A DNA stretch of 5,265 nt from Moraxella bovis (GCF_002014975.1 NZ_MUXV01000085.1:1-5265), one strand, 5' to 3'. Positions 1 through 4,159 are shown, counted from the stretch's first letter. Numbers and translations: made by a program. Notes: generated by a model from the letters alone, not told the origin.

Positions 1-471
1 GTACATCATCAGCGACACCTGTGGGTGGTATTACTGTCTTGCCCTGTGGGTGGTATTGTTGCCCCTGCGGATAGCCCTGTGAGGCTTGATATTGCCGTCC
101 GTTTTGAGGCGGTCTTTGCATCGCTGTTGATGGGCTTGCCATCATGCCTTGTGGGTATTGGCGTTGATAGCCGTTATTTTTGTTTGCTTCATGCTCAGCG
201 GTGGCGCGACTGTTCTCAGATGACTTTTTGGCATAGGCAATAGAGCCTTCAATTTGCCCTTGTGAGGCAAGTAGCATTTTTTGCTAAACGCTTTTTTAAC
301 CAAATCTTGATTTTCTGCCAAACCCAAATCTAGGCTGATTTCACTAAACCGATTAAAGCACAGCTTAGCGGTGTGAATAACCGTGTATTCGTCATACTCG
401 GTTACGTCCGCTTCGACGTGCACGGCATTACATTCTTGCCCCTTGGGGGCGAGTTCTGCGATAAGTCTCAT
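1..471 (-). CDS. Phage-like protein with Q/G/P-rich tail, interrupted by a frame change at an A6 run; runs off the left edge
   Basis: I do not recognise the family. The ATG at 471 has an AAGGAG site 6 bases upstream, so the start is secure. The first 65 residues (MRLIAELAPKG... ending in AFSKK) form a compact, strand-rich segment. The zero frame then runs on with a poor-looking tail and stops at 142. The -1 frame, entered at the A6 run (plus-strand TTTTTT, 277-282), continues without a stop for 92 codons to the window edge. It reads MLLASQGQIEGSIAYAKK and then a low-complexity tail rich in Gln, Gly, Pro, Tyr and Asn, ending in ADDV at the edge. Low-complexity Q/G/P tails with an acidic end are typical of single-stranded DNA-binding proteins, but the N-terminal part is not a recognisable SSB fold. 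The break could be a real mutation, a sequencing error, phase variation or programmed -1 frameshifting. The gene lies 82 bases downstream of the KilA-N gene, probably in the same operon. Confidence 0.7.
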
Positions 472-553
472 GGCTTACTCCTTATGCGTAAATTTTGGGT
501 GCAAAAAGCCCACTCATGCCAAAATAGGCACAAGCAAGCGTTTTGGGTTGGTA

Positions 554-1348
554 TTAAGAGATTAGACCGATTTTCTTTTTCATTGCCATTTGACGGTCAA
601 TGAATGCTTGGGCATTTGCCACAAGGTTAGGGTCATGGCTGATATGGCGTTGTTCGCCTAGGCTGTCGTATAGCAAGCCTTTGGTTTTGTTTAGATGTGT
701 GATTTGTCTGCGTGCTTGATTGATAAACCGTTCGGCTTGATTGATGGTATCGTTAAGCCTGTCAATCTCATCGCTAATGCGTGCGTGTTCTAGTAAGCCC
801 ACCATTCGCCAAAAGGCGTTTTGCTCACCATGATCAGGCTGTCCCATCATCAGACGATGCACATACTCTACCGCTCGTGGCAAATCACTCATGGCAATCT
901 CATCAATATGATGAACACCCATGTACTGATGCACCAGTGCATAGGCTTCTGAGTGTATGATGCCAAGTTTGCCACATAGGGCGGTTACGGCTTGGCGTAG
1001 GGGTGTGCGGTCGTGGGCGGTGGATTTGGGTAGACACGGTATCGCCCCTGTATTAAGTGCGTCAAACGCACGGATAACCATAAGGCTAAATTTGGCACTT
1101 ATCCACATGGCATAGCGATAGACCAACTCACGGCAGGCGTAAGTTCCGCCTTGTTTGCCTTGCTTGGTGTGGTAAGCAACCGTATTTTCTTTTTCCAGTT
1201 CAGCAATGAGTTCTTGGGTTTGTTGGTTTGCCATAAAGTAAGATGGCTTGTGTTTGTTCTCGTTGCCACTTGCCTTGTGCAGGTCATTGAGTGAGAAAAA
1301 ACCATTAACAACATTGATTGTTTGGTCTAAAATTGTTAAACTAGACAT
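554..1348 (-). CDS. KilA-N domain protein, phage antirepressor type
   Basis: This 264-residue protein looks like a phage regulatory or antirepressor protein. Residues about 15-100 match the KilA-N pattern: FFSLNDLHKASG, then a short basic helix, GGTYACRELVYRYAMWISAKF, and VIRAF near residues 91-95. KilA-N is a DNA-binding domain of phage and large DNA virus proteins. Residues about 114-168 (TPLRQAVTALCGK... HIDEIAMSDLPRAVEYVHRLM) resemble the C-terminal domain of P22 Ant-type antirepressors. Residues about 192-230 are a polar, coiled-coil-like helix, and the C-terminus is basic. The ATG at 1348 has AAGGA about 8 bases upstream. The gene is divergent from the Arc-like gene at 1555, and its promoter is overlaid by repeated operator sites, so it is probably repressed in the resting state. 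Family assignment is confident; the specific role in induction is inferred. Confidence 0.88.
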   Translation of the reverse strand: MSSLTILDQTINVVNGFFSLNDLHKASGNENKHKPSYFMANQQTQELIAELEKENTVAYHTKQGKQGGTYACRELVYRYAMWISAKFSLMVIRAFDALNTGAIPCLPKSTAHDRTPLRQAVTALCGKLGIIHSEAYALVHQYMGVHHIDEIAMSDLPRAVEYVHRLMMGQPDHGEQNAFWRMVGLLEHARISDEIDRLNDTINQAERFINQARRQITHLNKTKGLLYDSLGEQRHISHDPNLVANAQAFIDRQMAMKKKIGLIS

Positions 1349-1429
1349 TGCTAATTCCTTATCAAAGTGGATTGGTATGCCCTGTGGTTCTTGGTCGGAT
1401 TGCAGGGCTTTTTTGTTGGCTTGTGTTAT

Positions 1430-1492
1430 TACACGGTGTTATTATTACACGGTGTATCTATCGTGTCAAGCAAAAATTTGCTACACTGTGTA
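1430..1492. promoter_or_regulatory. Three-copy operator TACACNGTGTA
   Basis: Copies lie at 1430-1440 (TACACGGTGTT), 1446-1456 (TACACGGTGTA) and 1482-1492 (TACACTGTGTA). The last two are perfect 11-bp palindromes around a central base. Centres are 16 and 36 bp apart. The first two copies also share the longer direct repeat TTATTACACGGTGT (1426-1439 and 1442-1455). They overlap the start site, the spacer and the upstream edge of the leftward promoter, which fits repression. The binder could be the adjacent Arc-like RHH protein or an unseen phage repressor. Confidence 0.7.
1441..1469 (-). promoter_or_regulatory. Sigma-70 promoter for the KilA-N operon
   Basis: Read leftward, TTGACA (1464-1469) is followed by a 17-base spacer and AATAAT (1441-1446), five of six matches to the -10 consensus. 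The predicted start is near 1433-1434, giving a leader of about 85 bases before the ATG at 1348. One operator copy lies in the spacer and another covers the start site. Confidence 0.75.
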
Positions 1493-1499
1493 ATTATTT

Positions 1500-1523
1500 T
1501 AAATGGCGGAATTCCGCCATTTA
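1500..1523. repeat. Perfect 24-bp palindrome upstream of the Arc-like gene
   Basis: The half TAAATGGCGGAA is followed directly by its exact reverse complement, with no central spacer. It ends 31 bases before the ATG at 1555. There is no T tract, so it does not look like a terminator. A regulatory binding site for a dimeric or tetrameric repressor is the likelier role, possibly autoregulation of the RHH gene. Confidence 0.7.
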
Positions 1524-1554
1524 GCGAACACCATATTTGATAAGGTTTTTGACC

Positions 1555-1896
1555 ATGTCCAGAGATATTGCCCCATTTGGGGTGCGAATGCCGTCCGAAC
1601 TTAAAGAATACTTAACCCAAAAAGCCAGTGATAACAAGCGTTCTTTGAACGCTGAAATTGTGGCAAGGTTAGAGGTAACAATGCAACAAGATGAGTTGCA
1701 TACTGGCGGATTTACCCATTTCATTGATGAATATTTGGATTTGATGGCGGATAAGGAAAGCCTAAAAAGGGAAAATGAATCCCTAAAAGCAGGATTTCCG
1801 CCACAACCGCCAATCCAAAAAACTGTCAGCCAAGAGAGTATAGACTATTTGTATGAACGCCTAAAAACGCTCATTGAGAGCAAGAACAGCCCTTAA
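1555..1896 (+). CDS. Arc-like ribbon-helix-helix DNA-binding protein with long C-terminal extension
   Basis: The protein has 113 residues. Residues about 1-45 fit the Arc-type RHH domain: a strand containing FGVRMPSELKEYL, then ASDNKRSLNAEIVARLE, the typical second-helix signature. The rest (about 46-113) is a helical, charged extension with LMADKESLKRENESLK, a likely short coiled coil, followed by a Pro/Gln linker and an amphipathic helix YLYERLKTLIES. Arc itself is about 53 residues, so this extension is unusual and may mediate assembly or partner binding. I place the start at the ATG at 1555 because TAAGG lies 9 bases upstream. An in-frame TTG at 1537 would add six residues but has no such site. 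The gene diverges from the KilA-N gene and probably represses that promoter, its own, or both; this is inference. I could not find a clear promoter for it. Confidence 0.85.
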   Translation: MSRDIAPFGVRMPSELKEYLTQKASDNKRSLNAEIVARLEVTMQQDELHTGGFTHFIDEYLDLMADKESLKRENESLKAGFPPQPPIQKTVSQESIDYLYERLKTLIESKNSP

Positions 1897-2055
1897 AATC
1901 TCATCTAATTTTTTGCCAATCTCATCATCATAACTTGCGTTAAGCCTTGCGATAATCTCGCTGTTAAGACTTCTCTTGTTGTCTTTGGCGGATTGTTGCA
2001 ATTTGGCTTTGAGTTCATTGTCTAGGCGTACGCCTGTTGGATTAAGTTCACGCAT
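1861..2055 (-). CDS. Small Arc-like ribbon-helix-helix protein
   Basis: This 64-residue protein has a short Arc-type RHH domain. NPTGVRLDNELKAKLQQ forms the strand and first helix, and DNKRSLNSEIIARLNAS the second helix. The last 20 residues (DEIGKKLDEILRAVLALNERF) form an amphipathic helix. AGGAG lies 6 bases before the ATG at 2055. The core is clearly paralogous to the convergent gene at 1555: both carry GVR, ELK and DNKRSLN-EI-ARL. The two genes overlap tail to tail by 36 bases (1861-1896), so their transcripts are complementary at the 3' ends. A 12-bp hairpin with a T tract ends about 15 bases before its start codon, so it is either transcribed past that hairpin or regulated by it. A transcription regulator of a phage or mobile element is likely; its target is unknown. 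Confidence 0.83.
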   Translation of the reverse strand: MRELNPTGVRLDNELKAKLQQSAKDNKRSLNSEIIARLNASYDDEIGKKLDEILRAVLALNERF

Positions 2056-2065
2056 AATCTACTCC

Positions 2066-2103
2066 TAATAAAAAAGTCCGTATCGTTAAGTGATACGGAC
2101 TTT
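2066..2103 (-). terminator. Hairpin and T tract between the 105-residue gene and the small RHH gene
   Basis: The arms AAAGTCCGTATC (2073-2084) and GATACGGACTTT (2092-2103) are exact complements of 12 bp around a 7-base loop. Read leftward, the stem runs into TTTTTTATT, as in an intrinsic terminator for the gene ending at 2164. Because the AGGAG and ATG of the RHH gene follow at once, the same dyad could also serve as an operator or attenuator for that gene. Confidence 0.72.
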
Positions 2104-2163
2104 GATGTAAAAAATTGACATCCTACCCCTTGTAAAGCCCCATTGACCCAAATTACAAACCGA

Positions 2164-2481
2164 CTATGAAAGTTCCAAAGTCTGTTTGAACTCACTTGCC
2201 ACGAATTCAGCGACAAATTCTCTTAATTCATTCTCAATCTGTCGCATCTGCATAGGGGTGGGTCGCCAGTCAGAATCTGTGATGATAATGCTGTGAATGT
2301 CTGATAGATCATAGCTTTCATGTACAAGAGTACAGCGAAAACCGCCGTGATATTCATATTCAGCTGGCTGATAATCCACTTCAAATTCAAAGGAAAACTG
2401 GCAATACCGCTCATCATCTTCATCAGCATAGACAATGAATGAGCCTGTTTGTTCTTTGATGATAATTTCATCAAGTATCAT
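2164..2481 (-). CDS. Acidic hypothetical protein, 105 residues
   Basis: I do not recognise this protein. AGGAG lies 6 bases upstream of the ATG at 2481, the composition is coherent, and a promoter and terminator bracket it, so it is very likely real. It is strongly acidic. The first 60 residues look like alternating beta strands (SFIVYADEDDERYCQFSFEFEVDYQ, with a CTLVHESYDL segment further on), and residues about 72-105 form one long helix (PMQMRQIENELREFVAEFVASEF). There is no signal peptide or membrane segment, so it is probably cytoplasmic. Small acidic proteins in phage clusters are sometimes DNA mimics or inhibitors of host or defence proteins, but nothing here demonstrates that. Expression probably starts at the consensus promoter at 2701-2729. 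Confidence 0.75.
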   Translation of the reverse strand: MILDEIIIKEQTGSFIVYADEDDERYCQFSFEFEVDYQPAEYEYHGGFRCTLVHESYDLSDIHSIIITDSDWRPTPMQMRQIENELREFVAEFVASEFKQTLELS

Positions 2482-2694
2482 GACATGCTCCTAAAAGTTA
2501 ATCCGTGACTGGCAACGTGTTAAGTTGTCAGTAGCTGATTAGCTTATCACTCCGTTATCTGCCACGGTGGTGTGGGCTTTGTTTGTCCGATTTTAGATTT
2601 GGTTCGTCTAAGTTCGTCTAAACTCCGTGTGGCTCCCTCACGGTAGGGCTTCTGGGGTGTTAAATAGTTATTCAAGCGGTCGTTCCGTCTTGAT
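2482..2694 (-). other. Long untranslated leader of the 105-residue gene
   Basis: If the promoter at 2701-2729 is used, about 210 bases precede the ATG at 2481. The stretch has no good ribosome-site and start-codon pair. It contains the tandem repeat at 2602-2621 and an imperfect inverted repeat, ACTGGCAAC (2508-2516) with GTTGTCAGT (2524-2532). An open minus-strand frame crosses it, but its ATG at 2744 lies upstream of the promoter. A cis-regulatory leader is possible, but I recognise no known riboswitch. Confidence 0.4.
2602..2621. repeat. Tandem duplication of GTTCGTCTAA
   Basis: Two exact, adjacent copies of the 10-mer GTTCGTCTAA (2602-2611 and 2612-2621) lie in the leader of the minus-strand gene. 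Either slippage or two contiguous half-sites, one helical turn apart, could explain them. Confidence 0.6.
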
Positions 2695-2700
2695 GGGTGT

Positions 2701-2729
2701 ATTATAAACAAAATGTTTAATACTGTCAA
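2701..2729 (-). promoter_or_regulatory. Perfect consensus sigma-70 promoter, leftward
   Basis: Read leftward, TTGACA (2724-2729), a 17-base spacer and TATAAT (2701-2706) all match consensus exactly. The predicted start is near 2694. The spacer contains a palindromic operator (2705-2719), so this strong promoter is probably repressed. The first gene downstream is the 105-residue acidic protein. Confidence 0.85.
2705..2719. promoter_or_regulatory. Operator copy A, TAAACA-AAA-TGTTTA
   Basis: The 6-base arms TAAACA and TGTTTA are exact complements around three A residues. The site lies inside the promoter spacer and overlaps the -10 by two bases. A near-identical copy lies at 2759-2773, and a half-site TAAACA at 2738-2743, which supports a specific regulator binding here. 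Confidence 0.65.
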
Positions 2730-2752
2730 GAGAAAAATAAACAAATTGAGTT

Positions 2753-2778
2753 AAAAATAAAACAAAATGTTTATTTTT
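2753..2778. promoter_or_regulatory. Operator copy B and extended imperfect palindrome
   Basis: The core at 2759-2773 matches copy A at 14 of 15 positions. Flanking AAAAATAAA and TTTATTTTT extend the symmetry to about 26 bp with one extra A. It lies about 85-110 bases upstream of the rightward promoter and 30 bases upstream of the leftward one, so a regulator bound here could influence either. Confidence 0.5.
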
Positions 2779-2824
2779 ATGATAAAAGGTATTATTTAAA
2801 AGATAGGCGGTAAAAGATGGGCAT

Positions 2825-2845
2825 AAAAAACCGCCCAACAGGCGG
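2825..2845 (-). terminator. Leftward intrinsic terminator with no minus-strand gene before it
   Basis: CCGCC (2831-2835) and GGCGG (2841-2845) form a GC-only stem with a 5-base loop. Read leftward it is followed directly by six T residues (2825-2830). Read rightward, three A residues separate the stem from the T run. The leftward direction is the better terminator. No minus-strand coding gene ends nearby, and the next one to the right (3386) has its own terminator. It therefore probably ends the antisense RNA opposite the small peptide gene. Confidence 0.7.
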
Positions 2846-2862
2846 AAATTTTTTAAAAATGC

Positions 2863-2891
2863 TTGACATTATATACAAGATAGGATATAAT
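2863..2891 (+). promoter_or_regulatory. Consensus sigma-70 promoter of the small hydrophobic peptide gene
   Basis: TTGACA (2863-2868), a 17-base spacer and TATAAT (2886-2891) match consensus exactly. The start is predicted at about 2898, exactly where a 7-bp 5' stem begins. Such a strong promoter for a 21-codon gene fits a system whose output is controlled after transcription. Confidence 0.85.
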
Positions 2892-2897
2892 AAACAC

Positions 2898-2940
2898 ATC
2901 AAGCAGGGAGCTTGATAAGGTGCCAGTAACTGGTACTGGC
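2898..2940 (+). other. Two 5' leader hairpins of the peptide mRNA
   Basis: Hairpin 1 pairs ATCAAGC (2898-2904) with GCTTGAT (2910-2916) around AGGGA. Hairpin 2 pairs GCCAGTA (2922-2928) with TACTGGC (2934-2940) around ACTGG. The 5' arm of hairpin 1 is also complementary to a second GCTTGAT at 3057-3063, downstream of the reading frame. That allows an alternative 5'-to-3' closed form, as known for hok mRNA. Confidence 0.6.
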
Positions 2941-2961
2941 GTTAAAATAAGGAAAAGAACG

Positions 2962-3027
2962 ATGAAGCCGTTAATTAAAGTCATCGTCCTTGTTATCTTA
3001 CTACTAATCAGCAATGAAGCGTGGTAA
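2962..3027 (+). CDS. Ibs-like type I toxin peptide, 21 residues
   Basis: The reading frame ATG...TAA encodes a 21-residue peptide: MKPLIK, a purely aliphatic core VIVLVILLLI, then SNEAW. AAGGA lies 8 bases upstream (2949-2953), a proper ribosome site. Length, single short membrane-spanning core, Ser after LLLI and aromatic C-terminus strongly resemble the E. coli Ibs peptides, which are 18-19 residues with a VIILIVLLLIS-type core and a terminal AY. Ibs peptides insert in the inner membrane, depolarise it and are silenced by Sib antisense RNAs. Here the gene has a consensus promoter, a structured leader, a complementary downstream segment and a candidate antisense RNA. Alternatives are a leader peptide for the RHH gene at 3141 or a small membrane regulator. 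Toxicity is inferred from resemblance and layout, not shown by the sequence. Confidence 0.75.
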   Translation: MKPLIKVIVLVILLLISNEAW

Positions 3028-3035
3028 ATAGCAAG

Positions 3036-3066
3036 CCAATCAAACTACCGCAAATAGCTTGATTGG
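3036..3066 (+). repeat. Stem-loop downstream of the peptide gene
   Basis: CCAATCAA (3036-3043) pairs with TTGATTGG (3059-3066) across a 15-base loop. Its 3' arm overlaps the GCTTGAT that can pair with the 5' end of the mRNA, so the two structures would be mutually exclusive. Confidence 0.5.
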
Positions 3067-3098
3067 GTGTTAGGTAGGGGTCGCACCCTATCTAACAC
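3067..3098. repeat. Strong 13-bp inverted repeat between the peptide and RHH genes
   Basis: GTGTTAGGTAGGG (3067-3079) pairs with CCCTATCTAACAC (3086-3098), with one G-U wobble and a 6-base loop. No T tract follows in the plus direction, so it is not a clear terminator. It could stabilise the peptide mRNA, limit read-through into the gene at 3141 or be a protein-binding site. TTCCTTA (3100-3106) just after it complements the peptide's ribosome site TAAGGAA (2948-2954). Confidence 0.65.
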
Positions 3099-3140
3099 AT
3101 TCCTTAACTAATATCATACCCCTTTTTTAGGAGAATGTCA

Positions 3141-3341
3141 ATGTCAAACTACCAAAACACCGAATACACCAAACGAGCCAAAGCCAACTATAACGCCAAA
3201 GCCCTGCGTTCTACCACAGTACAGTTTATGCCAAAAGACCAAGAAGCCCTAGATGCCCTTGACAAGCTTACCGAGCGATATGGTTCGGTCGCTAAGGCGG
3301 TCAAGGCAAGCCTTTTGGCTCATAGCAAGGAATGTGAATAG
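3141..3341 (+). CDS. Small ribbon-helix-helix-type protein, 66 residues
   Basis: The first 22 residues are polar and basic (YTKRAKANYNAKALR). Residues about 24-62 have RHH-like order: strand STTVQFM, helix KDQEALDALDKLTERYG, turn and helix SVAKAVKASLLAHS. This resembles small CopG/Arc-type DNA-binding or antitoxin proteins, though no signature residue makes it certain. AGGAG (3129-3133) is 7 bases from the ATG at 3141 but only one base from the in-frame ATG at 3135, so 3141 is the likelier start. It may be read from the peptide promoter at 2863, past the 13-bp hairpin, or from a weak local promoter with TATCAT at 3112-3117. The terminator at 3351-3373 follows closely. It may regulate the operators to its left; its target is unknown. 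Confidence 0.75.
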   Translation: MSNYQNTEYTKRAKANYNAKALRSTTVQFMPKDQEALDALDKLTERYGSVAKAVKASLLAHSKECE

Positions 3342-3344
3342 GGC

Positions 3345-3373
3345 AATAAAAAAGCCCCCATGTTGGGGGCTTT
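3345..3373. terminator. Shared bidirectional terminator
   Basis: AAAGCCCCCA (3351-3360) pairs with TGGGGGCTTT (3364-3373) around TGT. Read leftward the stem runs into a long T tract (complement of 3348-3353), ending the large minus-strand operon whose last gene stops at 3386. Read rightward it has only three T residues, but it lies 10 bases after the RHH stop and may serve that gene too. Confidence 0.88.
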
Positions 3374-3385
3374 GGCGTATGTCAG

Positions 3386-4159
3386 CTAGTTAATAAGTTG
3401 GCTAATTGTTTTGTCTTTTTTTGACCAAAGTATGGGGTTGATGTTGTAGTTACGTAAAGATTGCATGGTGCTATCAGAAATCTTGTGGTCTGTATCATTT
3501 AGGGCAACATACAATATCGTATCTGCTCCCCGTGCTTCTTTGGTGTCGGACCAACCAAAAAGAATGTGTTCAATGTTATTTTTAACAGGATTGTTGATGG
3601 TGTGAAGTAGGCGTTCTGGCGATTGGCTAGATTTTGGAATGGCAAAATCAAAATTAAAGGTAAACCCTGATTTACCTGATAAATTGACATTGGGCAAATA
3701 GCGTATGTTGTGCTGTGTTAGCCACGCTTCCACATCTTCAAAAAAGAAACTGGCAACGCTAGCATTGGCAAGCGAAAACATATCGTTGATGGCAAGCATC
3801 GCTTGGATAAAGCTGTTTTTGCGGACGGCAAAATTATTTTTGTTGGCAAGGGTGGTAAGCTGACCGTCTTTAATTTGTACGCCAAAACCGTTTGCTACTT
3901 CGGTTAGTAGTTTTTTGCGTTTCGGGGTGTTGAACTCCACACCGCTCATGGCAAGGTCATTTAGGATATAGCCGTCATCAGTAAAAAACAACCCTTGCTC
4001 ATTGCGTAACACATAAAATTGCAAATAATCATTGTGGCGGTCCAAATAAGGTGCGGTAATCTCTACCGCCCCATTATCTAACTCCGAAAATACGGTTTGG
4101 TCTTTTAGCCATGCCAAATAGTTGTCAAAATGACTGTGAAGTTCAGTGATGAGTTTCAT
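3386..4159 (-). CDS. DUF1828-DUF1829 domain protein
   Basis: The protein has 257 residues. An N-terminal DUF1828-type domain (about residues 28-118) is marked by VEITAPYLDRHNDYLQFYV and GLFFTDDGYILNDL. A C-terminal DUF1829-type domain (about 165-255) carries FTFNFDFAIPKS, HILFGWSDTKEARGADTILYVALND and a final strand NPILWSKKDK. The function of this family is unknown. The conserved acidic residues in strands (FTDDG, FDF, WSDTK) remind me of nuclease-like folds, which is speculation. There is no membrane segment. The ATG at 4159 overlaps the upstream gene by 17 bases and has only a weak AAG-type ribosome site, so translation is probably coupled. It is the last gene of the operon, with a strong terminator beginning 13 bases after its stop. 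The pairing with a DUF6978-like gene suggests one two-protein module. Confidence 0.85.
   Translation of the reverse strand: MKLITELHSHFDNYLAWLKDQTVFSELDNGAVEITAPYLDRHNDYLQFYVLRNEQGLFFTDDGYILNDLAMSGVEFNTPKRKKLLTEVANGFGVQIKDGQLTTLANKNNFAVRKNSFIQAMLAINDMFSLANASVASFFFEDVEAWLTQHNIRYLPNVNLSGKSGFTFNFDFAIPKSSQSPERLLHTINNPVKNNIEHILFGWSDTKEARGADTILYVALNDTDHKISDSTMQSLRNYNINPILWSKKDKTISQLIN

Larger units (their letters stand above)
2825..3018 (-). ncRNA. Putative Sib-like antisense RNA (type I antitoxin)
   Basis: This is predicted from context. An extended -10 (TGC-TATTTA, plus-strand TAAATA at 3025-3030) sits 17 bases from TTGCGG (plus-strand CCGCAA, 3048-3053). This would start a leftward RNA near 3018, inside the last codons of the small peptide gene, and the terminator at 2825-2845 would end it. 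The RNA of about 190 nt would be fully complementary to the ribosome site, start and nearly all of the peptide reading frame. Known Sib RNAs are about 140 nt and cover their ibs genes in the same way. The -35 is weak, so the exact start is uncertain. Confidence 0.45.

Noticed and set aside
25..243. Plus-strand 72-codon frame at the left edge
   Set aside because: It is a shadow of the repetitive Q/G/P-rich tail encoded on the minus strand and has no ribosome site.
373..603. Plus-strand frames opposite the two leftward genes
   Set aside because: They overlap the well-supported start of the gene at 471 and the end of the KilA-N gene, with no coding character of their own.
1430..1456. Repeated TTATTACACGGTGT considered as the start of a CRISPR-like or iteron array
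   Set aside because: Only two extended copies plus one core copy exist, the spacing is irregular and they sit on a promoter, so an operator explains them better.
2115..2139. Plus-strand TTGACA at 2115 as a promoter
   Set aside because: No acceptable -10 lies 16-18 bases downstream and no plus-strand gene follows.
2022..2216. Minus-strand 64-codon frame between the RHH and acidic protein genes
   Set aside because: It runs through the hairpin and overlaps both neighbours in another frame; no ribosome site was seen.
2547..2744. Minus-strand open frame of 65 codons with a hydrophobic start
   Set aside because: Its ATG lies upstream of the consensus promoter it crosses, there is no ribosome site, and the first residues come from AT-rich promoter and operator sequence.
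2817..2915. Plus-strand 32-codon frame MGIKNRPTGG...
   Set aside because: It runs through the terminator hairpin and the exact consensus promoter, which explain the sequence better, and it lacks a convincing ribosome site.
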